Positions 54,606 through 64,000 of a stretch of 64,000 nucleotides of DNA are shown piece after piece (position 1 is the first letter of the stretch; each line of letters starts with the position of its first letter). Position numbers and translations under genes: made by a program. Under the pieces are notes generated by a model. It worked only from the letters and a program-made list of their open reading frames with translations. It ran no database searches and was not told the origin of the DNA. The stretch comes from Acanthacorydalis orientalis (lineage: Eukaryota; Arthropoda; Insecta; Megaloptera; Corydalidae), in contig CM068318.1 in the NCBI GenBank assembly GCA_034766995.1, positions 37,217,956 to 37,281,955 on the forward strand. The letters run 5' to 3'.

Positions 54606-54855
54606 ACTCTGTTCGAATTAAATACATCAAATAATCATCATTTAAAAAATTGTTTTACGCATATTAGTTATCACTGAAAAAATACCTAACTAATTGAAAA
54701 ACCAATACTTAAAAAAATGTCGTTGTACAAAAACTGTGGGCGGCAGAAAAATTCTGATTGCATATTTGAATTCAGCGTAAAAAGTTACTTTCGAAACACA
54801 ATAAACGTTTCATGTGCCAAAAACTGTGTTTACCAGTGTTATTGATCTACTCTAT

Positions 54856-54858
<3 letters not shown>

Positions 54859-54925
<67 letters not shown>
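54859..54925. repeat. (TA)n microsatellite
   Basis: About 33 uninterrupted TA units. Confidence 0.95.
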
Positions 54926-54928
<3 letters not shown>

Positions 54929-56439
54929 CTAATTCGATCTGAATTCATTTTTTGCTACTGCTCCAAGATATTAAAATATTGTAACAGTAATATCGAGTAG
55001 TAACGAGTGAGGTTAAATCAAATGAAAGCAGACATAGTCAAGTCAAAGAGTGTTATTCAAAAATTAACACAATAAGAAAACAAAATAGCCTTTTAACAAA
55101 ATATTAAAATCATAAATATATTTTAATCTTGTAACACCAAACTTCACCAGGCCTGTCCTAATCTAATTTCATCTCCCATTATCTAAGTCACGAAATTAAT
55201 AATTTTAATTATTTGAACTAATCTATATGTTTCTTCTTTTTTATCAAAACATTTAACTTTGATAATTGCCAAAAATCATTTAAAAAAATATCACATAAGC
55301 CTAAATGAAGTAGTATATCAAATTTGAAGTAAGTCAAGCTTTGATGGTTTTCAGGATTTCAGTCATCAATTCATTATTAAAACTTTAATAACGAAAATAA
55401 TCATATGAAGATATATAATTAAAATCAATTGCGAAGCTACTTTCGTAATTAAATTTAATTTGGTAATATACCATTTTTCCATTATCTACTTCGATTTTAA
55501 ATATCTGATTATTTCTTTAGAACTGATTAAAAAATAATAAATCTTTAATTGATTTTTTTCCAAGTACATTTTGCTTCACACGAAAATTAATTCTAAGTTA
55601 TCTCTGCATGATGAAAGATGTGGCTTATTTAAATAATATAATATCTTCTATCAACCAGTCGTTGTTTGTATTAAAGTCGACAAACACATTGGACTGTCAA
55701 TCAATGTGTCATGAATTCGAATATGTACTCATAAAACATGTCATATTTCATTAACAGAATGATTGTCACAGCGATATAGAAGAATTGAAATTTTGGCAGC
55801 TTTATTAAATAACAACTAAAAATAAAAATGTGTATTATATATTATTTTGTAGTGTTAGAATTTAAATCTCAATACATTTGAACGACAGATTTGGCGAAAT
55901 GGTTTTTAATCGTGAAGATGAACAAGAGAGTATATGAGTAAAAAGCGATCAGCAAGACTCAAATGAATGAAATCAATTCGAGTTTGATTTTAAACGGGTA
56001 AAACCTTGTAACGTCATTCGTATTTCATGGAATCGAACGAGACACGAAATTATGTAGAATCCTGAATCGGTCTTACAAATTCCGGCGTTTGATTTACATG
56101 TTTTTGTTTCTTATATATTTCTCCAAATATCTGTACGATCTACAAAATTTCAAGGTAGATTTCAAGGCAGTTGTTGAAATAATGTATTGTAGATTTTCTG
56201 TAATTGTATCAGACGCAAGAATGTTTGAAAAATATAAAAAATAATGTAGTTTGATAAGTTAGAAAGTAAAAAGCTTATATAGTTATGTTTGAAAATACAA
56301 AAAATCTGGAAATTGTTATTTAAAAAAACAGATTTATGTTTTTTTTTAAAAAAAATTATTTAAAAAGTGGAAAATTCTAAGAAATCACATTCTGGATCCG
56401 ATGATTTTTATGTGCGACCATTTGATTACAATAATGTGA
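54926..56439. other. AT-rich stretch, nothing recognised
   Basis: No supported feature on either strand. Confidence 0.5.
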
Positions 56440-56580
56440 CTTAATTCACTTTCACAAATTAATTCTTCTTTCATCCCACAAACCACCAATAAATAATTAT
56501 TGATCATTTTTAATAATTACTTAGGCGCATTTTGATGGCGATGCTAACATCTTTAGAACGCCAAGGTTCAGATCATTAGT
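56440..56580 (+). repeat. Degenerate dispersed repeat, copy near 1070
   Basis: TTCACTTTCACAAATTAATT, CATCCCACAAACC, TTATTGATCATTTTTAATAA, ATTTTGATGGCGATGC and AACATCTTTAG follow the same order as at 1070-1215. Confidence 0.5.
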
Positions 56581-56603
56581 TGTTTTTAGAAACCAAGAAT
56601 TAT

Positions 56604-57337
56604 TTTTCTTAAATGGTACTACAGCCCAAATCGAATCTCAGTCTCCTCAATTTTCTGCTTCCAGACATCTCTCTGGTTGGTAGATCTTCTCCAGTTTCTT
56701 ATTCCCAGCAGTTCCACTGCATCTTCCTCTAAATTGAATATCCATCCGAGCCTTGGTTTTCCCACAGGTCTTCTTCCGCCTCGTTGTTAACTCAAAGCCC
56801 TTCCTGATACTCTTGAGTCCCGAATCCGTTCAGTGTGACCTTCCCATCATAGGCAGAGCATTTTTATAAAGACCGATAGTTTTGATTCCTTATAGACTTT
56901 ATATAATTCGAAGTTGTAGCGTATTCTTCTCATACCTCCATCGTTTACTAACCCAAACATACTTCTTAACATTCTTCTTTCGACGGTGTTCCACATTTCT
57001 GTGGTCTTAGCTGACATGATCCACGCTTTATCTACATAAGATACGACATTAGATACAGTCGGATTTTGGTTTCCCTATGCAAATTTTCAGATTTTATTAT
57101 GGGCAAGAGCACGAAATATGTTGAAACATGTTCTATTTGCTGTTGATATTCATTTTTGAGCTTCTTAAGATCTTCATTTTCACTAGTGACGTTTGAGCCA
57201 AGGTATGTGAAATTGTTTACCACCTCGAAATTGTAATCATTGATAGTAAAGTTTTGACTTAATCTTCTCCTTCGTCTTCTACTTTTGAGCATTAGTTTGC
57301 TTTTATTCTCAGAAACCAAGAATGACCAGTAGTTCAT
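56604..57337 (-). pseudogene. Non-LTR retrotransposon RT C-terminal region
   Basis: From 57337 downward the minus strand reads SENKSKLMLKSRR, FTINDYNFEVVNNFTYLGSN, VTSENEDLKKLKNEYQQQIE, SENLHRETKIRLYLMSYLM and, across frame breaks, WIMSAKTTEMWNTVERRMLR, SMFGLVNDGG, RRPVGKPRLGWIFNLEEDAV, ELLGIRNWRRSTNQRDVWKQ and KIEETEIRFG. Y.F..V..FTYLGS.V and the RRPVG.PRLRW..DL..L module followed by W...Q.RD.W are the thumb/connection and C-terminal parts of RTE-type LINE reverse transcriptases. The catalytic YADD part is missing (5' truncation) and the normal L..LY.LIRPVL.YG segment is lost near 57030. The line differs from the TKWKIMEEAF-type tails elsewhere in the window. Confidence 0.8.
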
Positions 57338-57745
57338 TAATCGAAATTAAATGAAGGCTTCATTGAAAATGTATACAAAAATTTATAAATTTCCAAATTA
57401 TGAAAGAATTATTATATTATTTAAGCATTATTACATGTATAATAGTCTTCTTTGGTAACCCTGTTCATGTATTATCTTGTTGATCTTCATCCTTTTGGAT
57501 CACTTGAATTCTACAATAACGAACATAAATTCAGGTGATCCGAAAGTACGAAGACCATTGAGATAATGTACAGTATTATTATTTTGAAGGGACATGTTTG
57601 ATTTATATGCACGATTATATATAATTATTCTGATAACAAAGTACTGTTTGATAATGAAATATTTCGTAAATATTCCATGGATCACAGATCAGCGATTCAA
57701 TTAGAGCCAGCTATTCAATGAAAGTTCGAATTTCTAACACAGATT
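57338..57745. other. Stretch without recognised genes
   Basis: Nothing recognised. Confidence 0.4.
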
Positions 57746-57817
57746 ATATTTCAATTAAAAAGAAAATATTTCAAACATTTTCTTGATCTTCGATCTTAAT
57801 ATCATTCTAAAGTGTGT

Positions 57818-57818
57818 G

Positions 57819-57857
<39 letters not shown>

Positions 57858-57858
57858 T
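57818..57858. repeat. (TA)n in array
   Basis: First TA spacer of the array. Confidence 0.9.
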
Positions 57859-57995
57859 ACAAACAAATCTATATTAAAAAATACACAAAAATAGAAACGT
57901 AAAATTATACTTTCTTTTATTTAAAACGAATATTTCAATTAGAAAGAAAATATTTCAAACATTTTCTTGATATTCGATCTTAATATCATTCTAAG

Positions 57996-57998
<3 letters not shown>

Positions 57999-58044
<46 letters not shown>
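57999..58044. repeat. (TA)n in array
   Basis: Second TA spacer. Confidence 0.9.
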
Positions 58045-58131
58045 TTGTGCAGTATTTACCAACACATGTACTGCTAATAAATAATGACAGAATCGTAATT
58101 CTGTCAATACAAATACTACAAAACACTATTA
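58043..58131 (+). repeat. Dispersed repeat shared with 44509-44602
   Basis: TTGTGCAGTATTTACCAACA through CAAAACACTATT. It lies between a (TA)n and the next array unit. Confidence 0.85.
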
Positions 58132-58267
58132 CAAACAAATCTATATTAAAAAATATATAAAAATTGAAACGTAAAATTGTACTTTTTTATTTAATACAAA
58201 TATTTCAATTGAAAAGAAAATATTTCAAACATTTTCTTAATCTTCGATCTTAATATCATTCGAAAGT

Positions 58268-58268
58268 G

Positions 58269-58327
<59 letters not shown>
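58268..58327. repeat. (TA)n in array
   Basis: Third TA spacer. Confidence 0.9.
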
Positions 58328-58329
<2 letters not shown>

Positions 58330-58453
58330 CAAACAAATCTATATTAAAAAATACAAAAAAATAGAAACGTAAAATTGTACTTTTTCATTTAATGCGAATA
58401 TTTCAATTAGAAAGAAAATATTTCAAACATTCTCTTAATCTTCGATCTTAATA

Positions 58454-58612
58454 GAATGAGTGAATAAATGAATGTATTTATTTGTATTTGAGGCACACAA
58501 TGACCTATTGCAAAGGTGGTTGTTATTCCTTTGCTTATAGTTATTTTTTATAATACTTACAGTTTTACAATTGAAATAGTAATAATGGTTATTTTAAACA
58601 ATAAAATAATAG
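58454..58612 (-). mobile_element. 5'-truncated LINE insertion with 19-bp target duplication
   Basis: The array motif TTAATCTTCGATCTTAATA occurs at 58435-58453 and again at 58613-58631, a 19-bp target-site duplication. On the minus strand the 159-bp insert ends CAAATACAAATAAATACATT then CATTTATTCACTCATTC: an AATAAA signal and a CATT-type tail. These are hallmarks of target-primed reverse transcription of a non-LTR retrotransposon. No coding part is left. Confidence 0.88.
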
Positions 58613-58647
58613 TTAATCTTCGATCTTAATATCATTCGAAATTATAG

Positions 58648-58649
<2 letters not shown>

Positions 58650-58723
<74 letters not shown>
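58650..58723. repeat. (TA)n in array
   Basis: Fourth TA spacer, with one GTA. Confidence 0.9.
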
Positions 58724-58976
58724 CTAATAAACAAATCTATATTAAAAAAATGCATAATGAATAGAAACGTGAAATTGTACTTATTTATTTAATAAGAATA
58801 AATGTAGGTCATCCGTGTTTTATATTTATTTACTTGATAATATTTTTATTGTAATTTTATTAACAGTGACATAATATAAAATATTCTTTTTAAAAGCCAA
58901 TTAATATGAATTTATGTTGTTTATGTGAAATAAATTAAGAATACATTACGCTTAGAATAAATGTGTAAATTAATTA

Positions 58977-59000
58977 TCTATATATATATATATATATATA
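58977..59000. repeat. (TA)n microsatellite
   Basis: About 12 TA units. Confidence 0.9.
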
Positions 59001-59212
59001 CAATGAATTAATTAATGCACATATCTAAATTATTCAAATAGTTCTCAATATTTACAGTCACTATATTCTCTACGTATTTATACGTTTAATTTACAATATG
59101 CGAATATTATATTCGAAGAAGTTAACACGGACCACCAGAATTCATATAAAAAAAATCAAATAAATAAAAGTCTTTCGACTTGAGAAACTTAATGAATACC
59201 ATGATATATAGT

Positions 59213-59383
59213 TAACCTGTTAAGCGTTACGTGTACATTTTTGTACACATATATAATTTACTTACCTGTATCCAGACAGACATACCTTAAGAGTTTTATA
59301 GAACCCTCATAAATATTTACTCACGCACGATAGCTGCTTGTTTTATAGACTTACAAATTGTGTGAATATTTACCGGGTTAAAC
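59213..59383. other. Possible TTAA-flanked miniature element
   Basis: TTAACCTGTTAAGCGTTACG on the left and TATTTACCGGGTTAA on the right share TTAACC.G.TAA in inverted form. GTGTACATTTTTGTACAC is an internal palindrome. The match beyond 11 bases is poor. Confidence 0.3.
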
Positions 59384-59463
59384 TTGTGAAAAATTTTTTA
59401 TTTGTTTTCAGTTTAAATTCCGTTTCATTCATTGTAATTATATTAATTTATATCCTACAATTT

Positions 59464-59560
<97 letters not shown>
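59464..59560. repeat. (CT)n(TA)n microsatellite
   Basis: About 24 CT units then about 24 TA units. Confidence 0.95.
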
Positions 59561-59628
59561 GTATATCCTGAATATATATTTCAGTTTGAATCGACGCGTT
59601 GTTCATGTTCTACACATGTTTGAAGCGA

Positions 59629-60063
59629 GAATTGTAGCAGTTGCTGCAAAAATGGAAAAAAGCAGGCCTATTGCGTCGGTTTGTCGCCGTGGATGAAACA
59701 TGGATATACCACTACACACCTGAGTCGAAGCAGCAATCAATCCAGTGGACAATGACTGGTGAAAGTGCGTCGAAGAAGGCGAATAACGTTTTGCCGGCTG
59801 GGGAGGTGATGGCCACTGTTTTATATCGAACCGAATATCGAGCTCGAGTTGCTAGAAGAAAACCTGGATTAAGTGAATCAAACAGGAATCACATGAATCT
59901 ACCACTATACACCTGAGTCGAAGCAACGGTCAAAGCAGTAGACAATGACTGGTGAAATTGCACGAAGACCGTTATGTCAGCTGGGAAGGTGACGGCCACT
60001 GTTTTTGGGATTCGCAAGGAATCATCCTGATCGACTACTTAACGAAGGGAAAAACGATAACAA
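59629..60063 (+). pseudogene. Mariner-Tc1-mariner transposase frame
   Basis: The frame from about 59641 reads KWKKAGLLRRFVAVDETWIY then HYTPESKQQS (first aspartate, with the shared N-terminal deletion just upstream), ASKKANNVLPAGEVMATVL, then YRTEYRARVARRKPGLSESN, which is Tc1 sequence equivalent to 46520-46588, then NHMNLPLYT and a stop. The mariner restarts in another frame (PLYT corresponds to HHYT) and reaches SAGKVTATVF and, after a shift, IILIDYLTKGKTIT at 60063, where the LINE interrupts it. Confidence 0.85.
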
Positions 60064-60579
60064 GAAAGAAAGAAAGAAATCATTTATTGATATGCATTTT
60101 AGAACAGTAGTACCATTAATACTAAAGTGCAGAATATTTCAGATTAAGTCGCGGTGCCTCACCTGGACGTTGACTTGCATATGACTGGATGTTGAATGGT
60201 GTAATAATGGAAGTTTGTGTATGTTTTGGAAGTGTAGGTGCTCCCGGAAAAAAATTCAAAACCGGGCTAGACCAGATTGTTACCTACAACTAAGTTAACT
60301 AACATAAAACTAACTATGCTAAACTTATCCTAACTTAACTAGTCGGCTTGCGGCCAGTTCAGGAGTTTTTTGAGGATATGCAGCACTATGTGTCCTATCA
60401 CTGTCACTGATACTACACGAACTTTTAGGCACATAGGAAGAACACTACCCGTAGCACATCACTAGTCTGAACGTTTTTGCATTTTCATCTGCCTGCGTAT
60501 CAGGAGATTAATTTCCTCTGGAAGTAACTTCCTCTTAGCAGCTTTGCTAAGGGATTTCGCCGATACATCCCATTTTCTG
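60064..60579 (-). mobile_element. 516-bp LINE insertion with 12-bp target duplication
   Basis: AAACGATAACAA at 60052-60063 is repeated at 60580-60591, and removing one copy plus the insert restores the mariner frame KGKTIT-KVYATLL. On the minus strand the insert ends ATATCAATAAATGA followed by TTTCTTTCTTTCTTTCTT, an AATAAA signal and a TTTC tail. The minus-strand 5' part reads SAKSLSKAAKRKLLPEEINL and LIRRQMKMQKRSD then a stop, plausibly the last codons of a retrotransposon ORF; the rest is 3' untranslated sequence. The clade is not identifiable. Confidence 0.9.
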
Positions 60580-60591
60580 AAACGATAACAA

Positions 60592-60960
60592 AAGTCTATG
60601 CAACATTATTATACCGTTTGAAACAAGAGCTGAAACAAAAACGGCCAAGATTGGGGCACAAAAAAGTGTTATTTCATCAGAACAACGCACCGTCCCACAA
60701 ATCGACCGTCTCAATGGCAAAACTGCACGAATTAGGTTTCGAATTGATTCCCTATCCACCCTATTCTCCGGACTTGGCCTCGTGCGAATTCTTCCTCTTC
60801 CCAAACTTGAAAATTTGGGTCGGTGGGAAAAAAATCTCGTCGAATGAGAATGTTATCGCTACCATGAATGCGTAGACTTGCTGGACCAAGTGTATAGAAA
60901 TCAATGGAGACTATGCTGAGAAATTAAATAGATTTTGTCTAAAACCGGGGTTTAACTTGC
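60592..60960 (+). pseudogene. Mariner transposase C-terminal part, right of LINE
   Basis: Continues KVYATLLYRLKQELKQKRPR, then LGHKKVLFHQNNAPSHKS (second catalytic aspartate changed to asparagine), MAKLHELGFELIPYPPYSPD, LASCEFFLFPNLKI (third catalytic aspartate changed to glutamate), SSNENVIATMNA and a stop at about 60875. Both changed residues alone would abolish transposition. Confidence 0.88.
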
Positions 60961-60985
60961 TTTTTTATCATACTTATCAAACTAC

Positions 60986-60988
<3 letters not shown>

Positions 60989-61021
<33 letters not shown>
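60989..61021. repeat. (TA)n microsatellite
   Basis: Starts at the mariner right end. Confidence 0.95.
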
Positions 61022-61024
<3 letters not shown>

Positions 61025-62189
61025 TTAGAGTTTCATTATTATTATTATTTATAGCTCTTACAATAGCTAACGAATGGAAAATCTATAACACGCTTATCTC
61101 CTAAAAAAGGTTCTTCAGAAGCGATTCAAAAAAAATCAGTATATATTTATTATTTATGAAAACATTTTAAATTAATGTATGCGAGAAATAGATGAACACA
61201 ATAAGTATCGAATTTAAAAGTCTCTAAATTAATATTATTTGATTATTGTATTTGAGTTCTATCGATGATGGTTCACCATAGTCGCTATTACAAAAGTAAT
61301 ATTAATATTTCGTTTGTTAATTTTATAGAACCCTTGTGCAACACACTTATGTTGTCATCGTTCATGAGTGTGGCACACTGATAAGAAATCAATGTAAATT
61401 AGAGATATATCTCCAAAATATAGACAAACGGGTTTTTTTTATAAATCCAGATTGTATATATTTGCATTATAAAATAAAAATAAATACCTTAATACAAAGT
61501 ATAATTACTTTGTATTAAAAATCCAATTCTGTTATTTTAGTTATGAAAATTAGAAATTTTAAAACCTTTTTTTGTAAAAAAGATTTGAATAGTTCTTTTT
61601 CTTCTAAAAGCGGTTTTAAATAAATTTTTACTCCCACACAAATCGATTTTTTTTATAATCAAAAATCCACAATATTTAATTAATGATCATGTTTAATTGT
61701 AGCTTACATGGATTTCGATTCCAACACCATCATCCTCAGATCACTAAAAAATTTCTACAAAAAAATTGTTTTCTGTACTTCAAAAAAAATTTTTTTAGAT
61801 CTAATATGCAGAAAAATTCTTTTCTATAGTTCACAAAACATTTTTTTGTCACTTAGTGATCTAAGAATAATAGTATCGTCATCAAATTCCGTACAACAAT
61901 AATCAAGAATGGTCAACGGTCAATTACTGAACATATTTGATCATTAACATTGTTTGCAAATTTTAGAAGAGAGAAAATTCATTTCTGAAAGTGAATTTCA
62001 CTACAATACCCAAAACTGTATTGTAGCAATAAACATTTTTTATCAAATAAAAATGATACATCGAAATAAAAAATTAAAAAATAATACAAAAATTTATAGC
62101 TGCTTAAATGTCACAATGGACAAGATATTTTAAAAAATGGTTGTAGGTTTTCAGATGAAATGTTTGACATCATATATAGAGGCTCTATA

Positions 62190-62191
<2 letters not shown>
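61022..62191. other. AT-rich stretch with one degenerate repeat
   Basis: Bases about 61640-62030 contain TTAATGATCATGTTTAATTG, ATTTCGATTCCAACACC and GAAAGTGAATTTCACTACAA, matching the dispersed repeat theme of 1070 and 56440. No coding frame. Confidence 0.45.

Positions 62192-62251
<60 letters not shown>
62192..62251. repeat. (TA)n microsatellite
   Basis: About 29 TA units. Confidence 0.95.
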
Positions 62252-62253
<2 letters not shown>

Positions 62254-63720
62254 GAATTAAAATAATTTTTATAGTCATTTCAGTTTACACCAACTCTACC
62301 TACATTGCTATCACAGCGAGCATTAAAGATAAACTGATTGGAGTGCCTGCATGACTCTATGCTGATGCAACGTTTAAAAGTAATTCTGATTAACAGATGT
62401 TTTCGCCGGAGAAGAATGTAACAGACGCCTCGATATGTCATTATTGCCTATAGTCATCATTAACAACAAGCTTTCGTTACTTTTTCAGTTTAACTGTTGC
62501 AACGCTATTGGCAATCGTCCATGCTGTGCTTAAAATTATTAGCCCCACACACTCATTAAACATCTATGAAAAATCTGTCAAAACAGCACCGCACGCTATA
62601 AAAAAAAAGCAAAAGGCAAAATACTGCATTCACGAATGTTTGATGTTCGCGAAAGTTATTTTCGTACCGAATGATAATAGTAAAACATGAATGAAGTCGC
62701 TGATAATTTAAACAAATTCTCTTGAAAAACGTAAACTGTATTTTAGGAATCAGCGCACATGGTTGAAATTCTTTAGCTGTCGATTAGAAATGTATATTTG
62801 TTTTTGTGTTCAGTTATGTATTAGGTAAAATCTAAAAATATGATTATGTCGAGATGTATTTTATAGCATATTAATAGTGTGTGATATATTTATATTTTTA
62901 TTTCAAGCTCGTTATTAATAATTTTATCCAGAGGAGCGTTAGCGTTGAACTTTTTACAATAAAATAAACTTTCCGTCGTAGATTACAATAAATATTTATA
63001 TCAATGTCGATAATATTTTAAAAATAAAATAATCCTAATAATATAAAATAGAATATAGAAAAGAATAGCTGAACAAAGAGGTACAACATTCAGATATTTG
63101 CTGATTGCATGATAAATATTTTTTTCTATCATATTCAGACACATGATCGGAAAGATACACTTTTAGTTTTAGTTTTCTCATGAGTGGAATTATTAAAGTT
63201 AATAAAATATTAAATTTGACTATTTAGAATATTGAAGAGAAAAAAAAAACAAAATGGAAAGATATAAAAACATGCATCATAGAACACTGATTTTTTTTGA
63301 TACAACAGCTACATTTTTTTTTTGAAAAATGATGATTATTTATTTAAATTCCAAACATATAGTATAATTCAAAAAAAAAACTAATATACAAAGCTCAGTA
63401 ATTAAGAAAAGAAACTGATTCAAAATAAATATTTAATTTATTATATAAATATTTTATTTAATTTGACTGATAATTATCAGTCTAATCAGTCTAATTATTT
63501 GTTCGTCTATTAAAATTACATTAACAGGGTAATTAGAATTTTCATAATTAATTTATTCAAAGTCATGAAAAAAACTCTGCTTTATTCAAAAGGGTCAGGC
63601 CTTTAACTTAAATGTATTCTTCTGTATCAAATCCAAAGATATTTTAATTTATTATAAACTAATGGCTTGAACTGTTAATATTTATTTACATTAGTATGAC
63701 AAAGTAAATTAAACTATATA
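62252..63720. other. Stretch without recognised genes
   Basis: A 60-codon + frame at 62508-62690 has no recognisable motif. The rest is AT-rich and unassigned. Confidence 0.4.
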
Positions 63721-64000
63721 ATTGGAATACCCCCTGAAATCATATATAAACGGGCCACGATATGCGATATACAAGTCATGAAGTCAGGAGCCATCGACTC
63801 ACAAGCAAGTCACTAAATCACAAGTCAGTATCCAGATCACAACAATAGTTTAAAATTATAATCCTTATATTTTATGTCAAAATAAACGTAAAATCACAAA
63901 AAAAACAGACTTCTTTTCATTCATTTAAAAAGATGTCGAGTTCACACTCCTTAGTGAATCACTAAGTCGGTAGTGTTACTCCCACACACCATTGTTAAAT
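63721..64000 (+). promoter_or_regulatory. Possible LTR (TATA box, repeats, AATAAA) at window edge
   Basis: TATATAAA (63743-63750) followed by CGGGCC, then several AAGTCA motifs (CAAGTCATGAAGTCAGGAG, GCAAGTCAC, ACAAGTCAGT) from about 63772, and AAATAAACGT near 63882. TATA box, short transcribed R-like region and polyadenylation signal within about 150 bp is the layout of an LTR. The window stops before a primer-binding site could be checked, and no TG...CA boundaries were fixed, so a host promoter remains possible. Confidence 0.3.

Larger units (their letters stand above)
57746..58800 (+). repeat. Minisatellite-like array of about 150-bp unit plus (TA)n
   Basis: The unit contains ACAAACAAATCTATATTAAA, AGAAACGTAAAATT, ATTTCAATTAGAAAGAAAAT and CTTCGATCTTAATATCATTC, then a variable (TA)n. 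Unit starts are at about 57856, 58131, 58326 and 58730, with a partial unit at 57746. Two foreign blocks interrupt it: 58043-58131 (shared with 44509) and the LINE insertion 58454-58612. Confidence 0.9.
59588..60990 (+). mobile_element. Mariner with Tc1 insert and LINE insertion (chimera 2)
   Basis: The left end is truncated: the inverted end is missing and sequence starts in the leader, GCGTTGTTCATGTTCTACAC. Mariner runs to about 59822, then about 70 bp of Tc1 sequence (to about 59891), then mariner restarts at the first catalytic motif. About 110 bp of mariner are thus present twice (59698-59820 and 59889-60003). A LINE is inserted at 60064-60579. The right end ...ACTTATCAAACTACCCAT leads into (TA)n. 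Confidence 0.85.

Noticed and set aside
59213..59383. A firm piggyBac MITE call
   Set aside because: Inverted similarity extends only about 11 bases including the TTAA, too little to exclude chance in AT-rich DNA.

Overview
This is a very AT-rich window from an arthropod nuclear genome, most likely an insect. Evidence: dozens of (TA)n microsatellites, many decayed mariner/Tc1, piggyBac-like, Helitron-like and non-LTR retroelement copies, and a nuclear copy of mitochondrial DNA carrying the tRNA-Val/12S rRNA region in insect gene order. I found no intact protein-coding host gene. Every recognisable reading frame is a broken transposon remnant. The many short tyrosine/isoleucine-rich frames are translations of (TA)n.

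Layout. 0-5 kb: end of a mariner cut by the window edge (1-923), a mariner deletion derivative with perfect 27-bp inverted ends (2185-3006), and a piggyBac-like remnant (3332-4055). 6-9.1 kb: a short mariner derivative (6804-7342) and a 0.8-kb mariner (8242-9073). 10.8-12.7 kb: mitochondrial insertion, then a DNA-transposon fragment split by Helitron-like DNA. 13-26.4 kb: mariners (13060-13924; 19832-21108 reverse), piggyBac fragments, a pogo-like candidate, and several miniature elements. 27.8-33.4 kb: a nearly full-length mariner (27784-29015), an exact 131-bp tandem duplication, a reverse mariner derivative, and a Helitron-like copy. 34-41 kb: a candidate element with inverted ends, a LINE tail, paired MITEs between microsatellites, a mariner with a fold-back inversion at its catalytic motif, and a piggyBac-like element. 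42.5-43.2 kb: a hAT-like element holding an 80-bp mariner MITE. 45.3-45.6 kb: a GC-richer stretch with a TATA box and initiator, the best candidate for a host promoter. 45.8-51.7 kb: a Tc1-mariner chimera and a tandem segmental duplication. 53.4-57.3 kb: a decayed multicopy arthropod ORF and a retroelement RT remnant. 57.7-58.8 kb: a repeat array interrupted by a LINE insertion. 59.6-61 kb: a second chimera carrying a LINE insertion. The window ends in a possible LTR.

The notable structures are rearrangements among transposons. Two elements 13 kb apart share the same Tc1-to-mariner junction. Three mariners share one internal deletion just before the first catalytic aspartate. One mariner has a perfect fold-back at that same motif. 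Several families are present at graded sizes down to about 80 bp. Microsatellites abut transposon ends often enough to suggest that TA target duplications and LINE tails seed them.
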